A DNA stretch of 64,000 nucleotides, from NCBI GenBank assembly GCA_963580285.1, contig OY757020.1, forward strand, positions 96,971,497 through 97,035,496, in the 5' to 3' direction. A model generated the notes under the pieces. It did no database searches. It saw only the letters and a program-made list of their open reading frames with translations, and was not told where the DNA came from. The position numbers were made by a program, and so were the translations under genes. The stretch comes from Lucinisca nassula. Taxonomy: Eukaryota; Mollusca; Bivalvia; Lucinida; Lucinidae. This document shows, in pieces, positions 23,102 through 35,598 of the stretch (the stretch's first letter is position 1; the number at the start of each line of letters is the position of its first letter).

Positions 23102-25064
23102 TATGTCTCCCCCGAAAATTTTTTTTTCGGAGAGACATTGTTTTTCCCCCGGGCGTCCGTCCGTCTGTCACACATTGGTGTCCACTCTATAACTTGAAAA
23201 CCGTTCGAGCTATCTTCACAAAACTTAGTATAATTATTAATCAGCATTAGGCGACATGCAGTGCGAAAGAACTATAACTCTCGCATTTATACTTCTTGAA
23301 TTATCTTCCTTGGAAGTTTGTCGGTATGTATATATGTATGGGCAAATCTTGTCCGGCCAATAAATTTCTTATTTTCAGATGGATTTTAAAATTACTTGGT
23401 AGAAATATTAACAACCATGAGTCGATGTGTGGTGCGCATGAGGCAATGTGGTACCTCAAAGGTCAAGGTTATACTTAGAGGTCAAAGGTCAAAAAAGGGG
23501 CCTTTTTTTCGTATTTGGTCAATAACTTTCTTATTTTGAGATGGATTTTAAATTTTCTTGGCAGAAATATTACCAACCATGAGACGATGTGTGGTGCGCA
23601 TGAGGCAGGTCGGTACCTCAAAGGTCAAGGTCATACTTAGAGGTCAAAGGTCAAAAAAGGGGCCTTTTTTACGTGTTTGGTCAATAACTTTCTTATTTTG
23701 AGATGGATTTTAAAATCACTTGGCAGAAATGTTAACCAATATAAGACTATGTGTTGCGTGCATGACCCAGGTTGGTACCTCAAAGGTCAAGGTCATACTT
23801 AGAGGTCAAAGGTAAAAAAGGGGCCTTTTTTTCGTGTTTGGTCAATAACTTTCTTATTTTGAGATGGATTTTAAAATCACTTGGCAGAAATGTTAACCAA
23901 TATAAGACTATGTGTTGCGTGCATGACCCATGTTGGTACCTCAAAGGTCAAGGTCATACTTAGAGGTCAAAGGTAAAAAAGGGGCCTTTTTTTGGGTTTT
24001 GTCAATAACTTGCTTATTTTTAGATAGAACTTGAAGTTACTTGGCAAAAATGTTAACTATCATGAGACGATGTGTTGCATGCATGATTCAGTTTGGTACC
24101 TAAAATGTCAAGGTCAAACATAGAGGTCAAAAAAGGGGCCTTTTTTCGTGCTTGGCCAATAACTTTCTTATTTTTAGATGGATTTTGAAATTGCTTGGCA
24201 GAAATGTTAACCATCATGAGATGATGTGTTGCACCCATGGCCCAGTTTGGTACCTGAAAGATCATAGAGGTTAAATGTAAAAAAGGGGCCTTTTTTGTGT
24301 TCTGTCAATAACTTTCTTATTTTTAGATGGATTTTGAAATTACTTGGCAGAAACGTTAACCACCATGAGACGATGTGTTGCGTGCATGACCCATGTTGGT
24401 ACCTCAAATCATGTCAAGGTCGTACTAAGAGGTCAAAGGACAAAAAGGGGCCTTTCTTAGTGTTCAGTCAATAACTTTCTTATTCCTGGATAGATTGTGA
24501 AATTACTTGGCAGAAATGTTAACCATCATGAGACGATGTGGTGCACGCTAGAGCCAGGTCGGTACCTCCAAGATCAAGGTCATTAAGAGGTCAGAGGTAA
24601 AAAACTTTGTTTTTTTTGTGTCCAGTCAATAACTTTTTTATGTCTAGATGGACTTTATAAAGTGACCATGCAGAAATGTTCACCGTCATTAGAACATGGG
24701 TCATGTGCAAGACCAAGGTCCATTCCTCCAATGTCAAGGTCATACCTAGAGGTCAAAGGTAGAAAAAAGGGACAGTCAATAACTTCCTTATTCTTTGATG
24801 GATTATGAAATTACTTGGCAGAAATGTTAACCATCATGAGACGTTGTGTTGTACCTCAAAGGTCAAGGCCATACTTAGAGGTCAAAGGTAAAAAAGGTTG
24901 GTTTTTTTGTGTATGGCCAATAACTTTTTTTATTTTTCTATGAACATTTTTAAAGTTACTTTGCAGAAATGTTTATCTTCATTAGATGATGTGTTGCACA
25001 CAAGACCCAGCTCAATACCTCCAATGTCAAGGTTATACTTAGAGGTCAAAAACGGGGGAGACAT
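23102..25064 (+). repeat. F7 element copy 1 (uninterrupted)
   Basis: Begins ATGTCTCCCCCGAAA with returning stem TTCGGAGAGACAT, then TTTTTCCCCCGGGCGTCCG. After a head with AACTTGAAAACCGTTCGAGC it has about eleven ~160-bp monomers with CAATAACTTTCTTATTTT, CTTGGCAGAAATGTTAACCA and AAAGGTCAAGGTCATACTTA. It ends CGGGGGAGACAT, the inverse of its first 12 bases, so both a 5' hairpin and terminal inverted repeats are present. Noncoding. Confidence 0.85.
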
Positions 25065-25084
25065 CTTTCTTTTTGTAGAAAACA

Positions 25085-25325
25085 AATTCTCTGTAAAATA
25101 GAAGTGAAAGCAATGATCAGGAATCTATACATTTACCTCAGACACCAAAGGGAAAGAAACACAAACAGAACAACTTAACCATAAATGAAAACGGCACAAG
25201 TGGAATGCCTTTACTTCAGAATGGCCAAACGGCTATCTCCAGATAGCAAAACATACATGCAAAGACAAAACTATAACAACAATAAACCACAACCGAAGAA
25301 CTGCCTTGGAAAGGTCAGTAAAATT
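25085..25325 (+). repeat. Dispersed repeat D1, copy 1
   Basis: Shares GACACCAAAGGGAAAGAAAC, AATGGCCAA-CGGCTATC and GCCTTGGAA-GGTCA with 52035-52345. The two copies are diverged. The family was not recognised. Confidence 0.65.
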
Positions 25326-26480
25326 ATTTTAGTAGGGATGGGGGCCTTGTATACTTGTAAATCTATTTCCTCACAGCCATTTTTGGGCCATAAATGGCTT
25401 GTCTGCACTCTTTCTCATTAACAAATTGATTAATTTTTGTCAAGCTTGTACAATATATCATTACAACATACCGCAGATTTGGTTAGAAATTGGTGACCTT
25501 GACCTCATTTTCAAGGTCACAGCGAACCAAAAACAGCCATTTTTTGGGCCATAAATGGCTTATCTGCACTCTATCTCATTAATGAATTGATTAATTTTAG
25601 TCAAACTTGGTACAATATATAAATTCAACGTACCACAGATATGGTTAGATTTGGGTGACCTTGATCTCATTTTCACGGTCACGGCGACACCAAAACAGTC
25701 ATTTTTGGGCCAAAAATGGCTTGTCTGCATTCTATTTCATTAACGAATTGACCAAATTTCATCAAACTTGGTACAATATATTATTACAACAAACTGCAGA
25801 TTTGATTAGATTTTGGTGACCTTGATCTCATTCTCAAGGTCACAGTGACCACAAAACAGTCAATTATGGGCCAAAAATGGCTTGTCTGCAATGGATCTCA
25901 TTAACAAAATGATTGATTTTCGTCCAACTTGGTACAATATATCATTTCAACAAACCGCAGATTTGGTTAGATTTTGGTGACCTTGATCTTTTTACAAAGT
26001 CACAGCGCCCCAAAGACAGTCAATTTTGGGCAAAAAATGGCTTGTCTGCACTCTACCTCATTAACGAATCGATTAATTATAGTCAAACTTGGTACAATAT
26101 ATCAATAAAACATACCACAGACTTGATTAGATTTTGGTGACCTTGACCTTTTTCAAGGTCACAGCCCCCACCCCAAAACAGTCAATTTTGGGCCAAAAAT
26201 GGCGTGTCTGCACTCTAAGGCCAAGGTCTCCATTTGGGGCCAAAAAATGGTTTATCTGTAACCTATATCATTTAAAAATTTATGACTGTTGGTAAAAAAT
26301 CGGTACAATATTTAATTACAGTCTACCAAATTTGTCTGGTGATATGAGGTTTTTAATGACTGTTTGTTTTTTAAGGTCACAGGCTCCCAAGAAAACTGTC
26401 ATTTTTTGGCCAAAAATGGCTTGTTTGCATTTTACATTTACATTTTGGTGACTTTAACCTAGTAATTAAAGTCAAATGGG
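25326..26480 (+). repeat. F9 tandem array
   Basis: About six ~162-bp monomers with GGGCCAAAAATGGCTTGTCT, CTCATTAACGAATTGATTAA, ACTTGGTACAATATATCATT and GGTGACCTTGACCTC. The last units decay after about 26220. No hairpin termini were seen. Confidence 0.75.
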
Positions 26481-26911
26481 TGTTTTAAGATATATTTATG
26501 GTGGGAGGACATTGTTTTCCTTTGAAAACAGTTCTAGTGTGAAATTATTTCACAGGAATGTTCCTTGGGTGACCCTCTACCAAAATTGCTCAAACCTTTC
26601 TGCTCAGTTGAACAAGATGGCCACCAGAGCTAAAATAAATAAAAAAATAAATGATTTCTACTCGTTAAAACAGTGGATGGATTTCGAAATTATTTCAGAG
26701 GAATGTTCTTTCGTGAAGGTTTTGTGTTTTTGATGAAATTCTGCCCTTACAGATGGTTGCTATGGCAACTTAGATTTTCCATTGACTTATAATGGGGAAA
26801 ATTGAAAAATGGCATTTACTGCCATGTCTTTGCAGATATTTTGACAAAACTTTCATAGAAATGTTCCTGAAGAAATCTACCATCTGCCATATGAGTCTAG
26901 GCCTATTGCTT
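26481..26911 (+). repeat. F2-like monomer and F4-type module, host of F7 copy 2
   Basis: 26540-26640 matches an F2 monomer (TTTCACAGGAATGTTCC, AACAAGATGGCCACCAGAGC). 26740-26911 is the F4 lead-in (TTCCATTGACTTATAATGGG, GCATTTACTGCCATG). It breaks at GGCCTATTGCTTATT, where F7 copy 2 begins; the same module resumes at 39912. Confidence 0.7.
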
Positions 26912-27310
26912 ATTATGCCTGCCCCTTTTCGGGGAGACATATTGTTTTTCTCCTGGGCATCTGTCTGTGTCTGTCTCACAAAATCATGTCGGCTCTATAA
27001 CTTGTAAACCGATCAAGCTATCTTCATGAAACTTCATATAAATATTTATCAACATTAGAGGAGGTGCAGAGCGCAAGAACTATAACTCTCTATTGTATAC
27101 TTTTTGAGTTATCTCCCTTGGAATGTATGTATGTATGGGCAAATTGTGTCCAGTCAATAACTTTCTTATTTTTATATGTATTTTGAAATCACTTGGCAGA
27201 AATGTTAACTACCATGAGACGATGTGTCACACGCATGACCCAGGTCAGTACTTCAAAGGTCAAATGTAAAAAAGGGGTCTTTTTTTCGTGTTCAGTCAAT
27301 AACTTTCTTA
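26912..27310 (+). repeat. F7 element copy 2, segment 1
   Basis: 5' hairpin ATGCCTGCCCC / GGGGAGACAT, GTCTGTGTCTGTCTCAC tract, head, and part of a monomer broken at AACTTTCTTA (27310) by F10. Confidence 0.8.
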
Positions 27311-28462
27311 TTATACCCCCGGCATACGCAGTATGCCATGAGGATATATAGCTTTCGTATTTTCTGTGTTTGTGTGTGTGTGTGTCTGTTAACATTTTCG
27401 TGTCCGCTCCATAACTTTTGAACCGCTTGACATATTTTCATGAAACTTCACACAAATGTTAAACACCATGAGACGACATGCAGAACACATGAACTGTAAC
27501 TCTTGCTTTTCTACTTTCAGAGTTATTGCCCTTTGTATGTTTTAACTTGCATTTTTGTGTCGGCTCCATAACTTTTCAACCGCTTGATATATTTTCATGA
27601 AACTTCACATAAATGTTAAACACCATGAGACGACGTGAAGAACACATGAACCGTAACTCTTGCTTTTTTACTTTCAGAGTTATTGCCCTTTGTATGTTTT
27701 AACTTGCATTTTTGTGTCCGCTCCATAACTTTTCAACCGGTTGATTTATTTTCATGAAACTTCACATAAATGTTAAACACGATGAGACGACGTGCAGAAC
27801 ACATGAACCGTAACTCTTGCTTTTCTACTTTCAGAGTTATTGCCCTTTGTATGTTTTAACTTTCATTTTCGTGTCCGCTCAATAACTTTTCAACCGCTTG
27901 ATATATTTTCATGAAACTTCACATAAATGTTAAACACCATGAGACGACGTGCAGAACACATGACCCGTAACTCTTGCTCTCCTACTTTCAGAGTTATTGC
28001 CCTTTGAATATTACGAGTTTTACCATACACTTGTGTCTGCTCTGTAACTTTAAAACCGTTTGAGATAATTTCATGAAACTTCAAACAAATGTAAAGCAAG
28101 ATAATAGGATGGGCAGAACACAAGAACCATAACTCTTGTTTTGCATACATTACAAATTCTTCCCTTTGAAGATTGTAAATTTTGTGTCTGCTAACATCTT
28201 CGTGTCTTCTCTACTTTTAAACGGCATGACATATTTTCATGAAACTCCACACGAATGTTGAACACCATGAGATGACGTGCAGAACACATGAACCATAACT
28301 CTTGCTTTCCTACTTTCAGAGTTATTGCCCTTTGAATCTTGAAAATTGCCATTCTATGGAATATGGCCTGTATATGCAAAGAAGCTTTTGACATTGCTAT
28401 TTTCAGCTGAGGTGACGGCACTGGCCGGGGGTATACGTGCCCCATTGGGCACTTTTGTCCAG
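27311..28462 (+). repeat. F10 element inserted in F7
   Basis: Starts TTATACCCCCGGCATACGCA with returning bases TATGCC, followed by a GTGTGTGTGTGTGTCTG tract. About six ~158-bp monomers carry CATGAAACTTCACATAAATG, ACCATGAGACGACGTGCAG and CAGAGTTATTGCCCTTTG. Ends with GCCGGGGGTATACGTGCC and hairpin GTGCCC / GGGCAC, then TTTTGTCCAG. F7 sequence resumes at once. Confidence 0.85.
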
Positions 28463-28799
28463 TTTTTAGATGGATTTTGAAATTACATGGCAGAACAACA
28501 TTTCTGCCAAGTAATTTCAAAATCCATCTAAAAATGTGTCGCGCGCATGACCCAGGTTGGTACCTCAAAGGTCAAGGTCATACTTACAGATCAAAGGTAA
28601 AAAAAGGGGCCTTTTTTTCGTGTTTTGTCAATAACTTTCTTATTTTTAGATGGATTTTATAATTACTTGGCAGAAATGTTAACCACCATGAGACGATGTT
28701 GCGCACATGACCCAGGTTGGTACCTCAAAGGTCAAGGTCATACTTAGAGGTCAAAGGTAAAAAAGGGGCCTTTTTTGTGTTCGGTCAATTACTTACTTA
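28463..28799 (+). repeat. F7 element copy 2, segment 2, with inverted duplication
   Basis: Contains a 72-bp hairpin at 28463-28534 (arms TTTTTAGATGGATTTTGAAA and its complement), then a normal F7 monomer broken at ACTTACTTA by F11. Confidence 0.8.
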
Positions 28800-30158
28800 T
28801 TATAGCCCCGCTTTGAAAAAGTGGGGGCTATATTGGATTTGGCTTGTCCGGAATTCCGTCTGTCTGTCTGTCTGTAATTTGTCCGGAATTCCGTCTGTCT
28901 GTCTGTCTGTAATATTTGATAGTGGGTACCTTGTTACCGCAACTCCTCTTACAGTTCTAGGTCAATCCTTTTGAAACTTTACAGGTGTTTTCATATAGGT
29001 CTGAAGATGTGCATATTCTTTTTTCATTATCCTTAGATAATTTTTTTCACTTATTTCACCTTTTTTAACTTAGACTATTTTTGAGATCTACTAATGTTAA
29101 AATGTATAGGGAGTAGCTACCTTGTTACCGCAACTCCTCTTACAGTTCTAGGTCAATCCTTTTGAAACTTTACAGGTGTTTTCATATAGGTCTGAAGATA
29201 TGCATATTCTTTTTTCATTATCCTTAAATAATTTTTTTCACTTATTTCACCTTTTTTAACTTAGACAATTTTTGAGATCTACTAATGTTAAAATGTATAG
29301 GGAGTAGCTACCTTGTTACCGCAACTCCTCTTACAGTTCTAGGTCAATCCTTTTGAAACTTTACAGGTGTTTTCATATAGGTCTGAAGATGTGCATATTT
29401 TTTTTTCATTATCCTTAAATAATTTTTTTCACTTATTTCACCTTATTTAACTTAGACAATTTTTGAGATCTACTAATGTTAAAATGTATAGGGAGTAGCT
29501 ACCTTGTGACCACAACTCCTCTTACAGTTCTAGGTCAATCCTTTTGAAACTTTACAGGTGTTTTCATATAGGTCTGAAGATGTGCATATTCTTTTTTCAT
29601 CATCCTTAAATAATGTTTTTCACTTATTTCACCTTTTTTAACTTAGACAATTTTTGAGATCTACTAATGTTAAAATGTATAGGGAGTAGCTACCTTGTGA
29701 CCACAACTCCTCTTACAGTTCTAGGTCAATCCTTTTGAAACTTTACAGGTGTTTTCATATAGGTCTGAAGATGTGCATATTCTTTTTTCATTATCCTTAA
29801 ATAATTTTTTTCACTTATTTCACCTTTTTAACGACAATTTTTTAGATCTACTACTGTTAAAATGTATAGGGAGTTGCTACCTTGTGATCGCAACTTCTCT
29901 TACAGTTCTAGTCAATCCTTTTGAAATTTAACAGGTGTTTTCATATAGGTCTGAAGATGTGCATGTGCTTTTTTCATTATCCAAAACCTATTTTTTAACT
30001 TAGACAATTTTTCAGATCTAATAACGCGAAAAGTCTATAAGGCGTAGGTACCTTGTTAGGGATTTAACCCTCTCACAAGTCTTTACCTTTAATTCATGAG
30101 TCTTTCTCCTCTGACAGGGCTATAGCGGGGCTATAGTCAGATCCTCTGACAGTTCTAG
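28800..30158 (+). repeat. F11 element inserted in F7
   Basis: 5' hairpin TTATAGCCCCGC ... GTGGGGGCTATA, then a duplicated TTGTCCGGAATTCC(GTCT)n block. About six ~192-bp monomers with CTCTTACAGTTCTAGGTCAA and GGTGTTTTCATATAGGTCTG follow. Ends CTATAGCGGGGCTATAGTCA and CTCTGACAGTTCTAG. F7 resumes with TTTTTGGATGG. Monomers are very similar to one another, suggesting recent expansion. Confidence 0.85.
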
Positions 30159-30258
30159 TTTTTGGATGGATTTTGAAATAACTTGGCAGAAATGTTAACC
30201 ATCATGAGTCAATGTGTCGGTTGGTACCTCAAAGGTCAATGTCATACTTAGAGGTGAA
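30159..30258 (+). repeat. F7 element copy 2, segment 3
   Basis: One partial F7 monomer (CTTGGCAGAAATGTTAACCA to CTTAGAGGTGA), broken in an A-run by the next element. Confidence 0.75.
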
Positions 30259-33107
30259 ACAAGAGGGCCCACAGGGCCCTGGTTCGCTCACCTGTTTGTC
30301 ACTGTCTCGAGTACTTTCTATTTTTAGCTCTGGTGGCCATCTTGTTCAACAGCAGAGGGATTTTAGCTCATTTGGTAGGGAGTCACCTAGGCAACATTCC
30401 TGTGAAGTTCGAATCAAATTGGCCTTAGGGTTTAGGAGGAGTTCGCGTTTGAATCAAATTTACAATATTTTTCTATTTTCAGCTCCGGTGGCCATTTTGT
30501 TCATCGGAGCGGGATCGTTTTAGCCCTTTTGGTAGAGGGTCATCTAAGCAACATTACTTCGAAGTTTGAATGAAATTGGCCCAAGGGTACAGAAGGAATT
30601 GTCGTTTGAAGATTTTCTTTTATTTTTAGCTCTGGCAGCCATCTTGTTCATTTGAGTGGTATGAGTTTTAACTATATTGGTAGGGAGTCATCTAGGCAAC
30701 ATTCCGGTGAAGTTTTAAATCCAATTGGCCCAAGGGCTTAGAAGGAGTTCGCATTTGAAGCAAATTTACAATGTTTTTCTATTTTTAGCTCTTGTGACCA
30801 TTTCTTAATCGTGTGTGCTATTTTCCTAGAGGGTCATTTACACAACATGGTTCAAAAGTTAAAATAAAATAGGTCAAATATCAATGAAAAAAGTCAAAGA
30901 TCATTTTATGTATGAATAGAAAGCCCTTGTCGCAAGGAACCTACATGCCAAATATGAAGGCTGTATCTCAAATGCTTCACAAGTTATGACAAAGTAGGTC
31001 AAAGGTCAAGGTCATGGGCCAAAAGTTTTGAATGGTTGAGAAAACCTTGTCACAATGAACATACATGCCAAATATGAAGGCTCTATCTCATATGGTTCAG
31101 AAGTTATGGTAAAGTAGGTCAGAGGTCAAGGTCATAGGTCAAATCTTTATATGAGTGGGAAGCCCTTGTCACAAGGAACCTATATGCCAAATATGAAGGC
31201 TCCATCTCAAACGGTTCAAAAGTTATGACAAATTAACCTACCGATCTACGTTTTGATTTGACATGACCCATATTCGAACTTAACTGAGATATTTTCCAGA
31301 TGATCATTCTGAGCAAGTTTAATGTTGATTTGACTAAAACTGTGGCCTCTTAGTGTGTTCAAAACGTTTTTCTATGATTTTACCTGCTGGCCTACTTTTT
31401 GACCCGACATGACCCATATTCAAACTTGACCTATATATTGTCAAGATGATAATTCTGAGCAAGTTTGATGATGATCGGACCAAAACTTGGACCTCTAGAG
31501 TGTTCACAATGTTTTTCAACAATCTGACCTACTGACCTTCTTATTGACCAGACATGACCCATATTCGAAATTAACCAAGACATGGTCAAATGATCATTTG
31601 AGCAAGTTTGATGATGATCGGACCAAAACTGTGGCCTCAAGTGTGTTCAGAGGGTTTTTCTATGATTTGACCTACTGACCTACTTTTTGACCAGACATGA
31701 CCCATATTCGAACTTGACTGAGATATTGTCAAGATGATCATTCTGGGCAAGTTCGATGATGATCGGACCAAAGCTATGGCCTCTAGTGTGTTCACAAGTT
31801 TTTTCTATGATTTGATCTACTGACCTACTTTATGACCGACATGACCCGTATTCGAACTTTACCGAGATATTGTCAAGATGATCATTCTGGGCAAGTTTTA
31901 TGATGATCGAACCTTAACTGTTGACTCTAGTGTGTTCAGAAGGTTTTTCTATGATTGGACCTACTGACCTACTTTTTGACCGACATGACCCATATTCGAA
32001 CTTGACCGAGATATTGTCAAGATAAGCATTCTGAGCAAGTTCGATCATGATCGGACCAAAACTGTGACCTCTAGTGTGTTCACAAGGTTTTTCTATGATT
32101 TGGCCTACCAACCTACATTGTTACCCGACATGACCCATACTCGAATGTGACCAAGATATTATCAAGATGCTCATTCTGAGCAAGTTTGATAATGATCGGA
32201 CCAAACCTGTGGCCTCTAGTGTGTTCAGAAGGTTATTCTATGATTTGACCTACTGACCTACTTTATGACCCGACATGACCCGTATTCGAACTTCACCGAG
32301 ATATTGTCAAGATGATCATTCTGGGCAAGTTTGATGATGATCGGACAAAAACTGTGGCCTCCAGTTTGTTCACAAGGTTTTTCTCTGATTTGACCTACTG
32401 ACCTACTTTTTGACCAAACATGACCCATATTAGAACTTGACCGAGACCTTGTCAAGATGATCATTCTGGACAAGCTTGATGATGATTGGACCAAAACTGT
32501 GGCCTCTAGTGTACTCACAAGTTTTTTCTATGATTTGACCTACTGACCTACTTTGTGACCCGACATGACCCATATTCGAACTTGACCAAGATACTATCAA
32601 GATGATCATTCTGAGCAAGTTTGATGATGATTGGACCAAATCTTTGGCCTCAAGTGTGCTCAGAAGGTTTTTCTATGATTTGACCTGCTGACCTAGTTAT
32701 TGACCTGACAACACCCATATTCGAACTTGACCGAGATATTGTCAAGATAATCATTCTGGGCAAGTTTGATGATGATCGGACCAAACTGTGGCCTCTAGTG
32801 TGTTCACAAGGTTTTTCTATGATTTGACCTACTGACCTACTTTTTGACCCGACATGACCCATATTCGAACTTGACCGAGATATTGTCAAGATAAGCATTC
32901 TGAGCAAGTTTGATTATAATCGGGACTAAAACTTTGGCCTCTAGTGTATTCACAAGGTTTTTCTATGATTTGACCTACTGACCTACTTTGTGATCCGACA
33001 TGACCCATATTCGAACTTGACCCAGATATTGTCAAGACGATCATTCTGAGCAAGTTTGATGACCATCGGATCAAAACTGTGGCCTCTAGAGTGTTCCCAA
33101 GGTTTTT
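30259..33107 (-). repeat. Mosaic AGCTCACC-headed element, 3' and middle parts (F2, F8, F3 monomers)
   Basis: Minus orientation. The 3' terminus is at 30259 (hairpin AGGGCCC / GGGCCCT then CTTGT). Going inwards there are F2 monomers (30300-30850), F8-type monomers (30890-31240; CACAAGGAACCTACATGCC) and about thirteen ~145-bp F3 monomers (31240-33107; TTTGACCTACTGACCTAC, GATGATCATTCTGAGCAAG). Interrupted at 33107 by an F1 element; the 5' part is 35086-35456. Confidence 0.8.
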
Positions 33108-35085
33108 TAGCTCACCGTCACGTAGTGACGAGGTGAGCTTTTGGGATCACTTTTTGTCCGTCGTGCGTGCGTCCGTGCGTGCTTAAACAATTTCTTCAAA
33201 CGACATCTCCTCCTAAACCACTGAGCCGATTTTGACCAAACTTCACAGGAATGATCCTTAGGTGGCCCCCTTTCAAAGTTGTTCAAATGGTTCCGGTCCG
33301 TTGCACATATAGGTCACAGGAGCCAAAAATAGATTTTTTTCACCGAAAACTTAAAAAATCTTCTTCTCTGAAACTACAAGACCCAGGTCTTTGATATTTG
33401 GTATGAAGCTTCATCTAGTGGACCAAGATTGTTCAAATTATAATGCTGGGGCCAAAAATGCCCCCGCCCCGGGGCCCTTTGGTTTTACATGGGCTTAAAT
33501 AGGGAAAATCTTTAAAAATCTTCTTCTCTGTAACTGCAAGGCCCAGGTCTCTGATATTTGGTACGAATCTTCATTTGGTGGACCCCTACCAAGATTGTTC
33601 AAATTATAGTGCTGGGGCCAAAGATGCCCCCGCCCCGGGCCCTTTGCTTTAACATAGGTTTATATAGGGAAAATCTTTAAAAATCTTCTTCTCTGAAACC
33701 GCAAGGCCCAGGTCTTTGATATTTGGTGTGAAGCTTCATCTAGTGGACCCCTACCAAGATTGTTCAAATTATTGTGCTGGGGCCAACAATGCCCCTGTCC
33801 CGGGACTCTTTGGTTTTACATGGGCTTATATAGGGAAAATCTTTAAAAATCTTTTTCTCTGAAACTGCAAGGCCCAGGTCTTTGATATTTGGTATGAATC
33901 TTCATCTTATGGACCCCTACCAAGATTGTTCAAATTATAGTGCTGGGGCCAAAAATGCCCCCGCCCCGGGGCCCTTTGGTTTTACATGGGCTTATATGGG
34001 GAAAACCTTTAAAAATCTTCTTCTCTGAAACCGCAAGGCCCAGGTCTTTGATATTTGGTATGGAGCTTCATCTAGTGGACCCCTACCAAGATTGTTCAAA
34101 TTATAGTGCTGGGGCCAAAAATGCCCCCGCCCCAGGGCCCTTTGGTTTTACATGGGCTTATATTGGGAAAATCTTTAAAAAATATTCTTCTCTGAAACTG
34201 CAGGGCCCAGGTCTTTGCTATTTGGTATGAAGCTTCATCTAGTGGACCCCTACCAAGACTGTTCAAATTATAGTGCTGGGGCCAAAAATGCCCCCGTCCC
34301 GGGGCCCTTAGGTTTTACATAGGCTTATATAGGGAAAATCTTTAAAAATCTTCTTTTCTGAAACTGCAAGGCCCAGGTCTTTGATATTTGGTATGAAGCT
34401 TCATCTTGTGGACCTCTATCAAGATTTTTCAAATTATAGCCCTTGGGCCAAAAATGCCCCCGCTCCTGTGCCCTTTGGTTTTTCATAGCCTTATATAGGG
34501 AAAATCTTGAAAAATCTTCTACTCTGAAACCACAAGGCCTAGGTCTTTGACGTTTGGTATGAAGCTTCAGCTAGTGGACCTAGATTGTTCAAATTATAGC
34601 CCTGGGGCCACAAATGCCCCCGCCCCAGGGCCCTTTGGTTTTACATAGACTTATAATAGAGATAATCTTTGAAAATCTTCTTCTCTGAAACAACAAGGCC
34701 CAGGTCTTTGATATTTGGTGTGAAGCTTCATCTAGTAGACCTCTATCAAGATTGTTTAAATTATAGCCCTGAGGTCAAAAATGCCCCTGCCCGGGGCCAT
34801 TTGGTTTTACATAGGCTTATGTAAGGAATATCTTTAAAAAAATCTTCTTCTCTGAAACCGCAAGGCCCAGGGCTTTGATATTTGTTGTGTAGCTTCATCT
34901 AGTGGACCTTTGCCAAAATTGTTCAAATTATAGTTTTTGTTGATATTGGTATGAAGCTTCACCTTTTTATACCTCCCTCAACATTATGCACATTATAGCC
35001 CTGGGGTCAATAATGGCCCTCCCCGGGGCCCACTTGTTACTCTATGGATCAGGTGAGCGATCCAGGGCCATCATGGTCCTCTTGT
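33108..35085 (+). repeat. Complete F1 element inserted in the F3 array
   Basis: Full AGCTCACC / GTCACGTAGTGAC head, GTGCGTCC tract, about ten ~165-bp monomers, tail and hairpin AGGGCC / GGTCCT plus CTTGT. Flanks are F3 sequence (AAGGTTTTT before, TTATGATTTGACCTACTG after), so the insertion split one F3 monomer at a T-run. Confidence 0.85.
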
Positions 35086-35456
35086 TTATGATTTGACCTA
35101 CTGACCTACTTTTTGACCCGACGTGACCCGTATTCGAACTTGACCGAGATACTGTCAAGATGGTCATTCTGAGCAAGTTTGATGACGATCGGACTAAAAC
35201 TTTGGCCTCTAGAGTGTTCACAAGGTTTTTCTTTGTTTTGACCTCCTTTTTGACCTAACATGACCCATATTCGAACTTGACCGAGATATTGTCATGATGA
35301 TCATTCTGACCAAGTTTGATGATGATTGGCCCAAAACTGTGACCTCTAGTGTGTTCCCAAGAAAAGTTTACGGACGGACGCACGCACGGACGCACGACGG
35401 ACGACGGACAAAAAGTGATCCCAAAAGCTCACACTGTCACTACGTGACAGGTGAGC
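35086..35456 (-). repeat. Mosaic element, 5' part
   Basis: Two F3 monomers, then in minus orientation the element head: AGCTCACCTGTCACGTAGTG, a nearby complement, TTTTGGGATCAC, TTTTTGTCCGTCGTCCGTC and GTGCGTCC. The same head type as F1 therefore drives an F3 array here. Confidence 0.8.
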
Positions 35457-35598
35457 AAAAAAGGCATCTTTTTTGTGTTGAGTCAATAACTTTCTTATTT
35501 TCGGATTGATTGTGAAATTAATTGGCAGAAATGTTAACCATCATCAGACGATGTGTTGCACACAAGACCCAGGTCGGTTCCTTCAAGGTCAAGGTAAA
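35457..35598 (+). repeat. F7 element copy 2, segment 4
   Basis: F7 monomer from an A-run (AAAAAAGGCATCTTTTTT) through CAATAACTTTCTTATTTTC to CAAGGTCAAGGTAAA, broken by F8. Confidence 0.75.
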
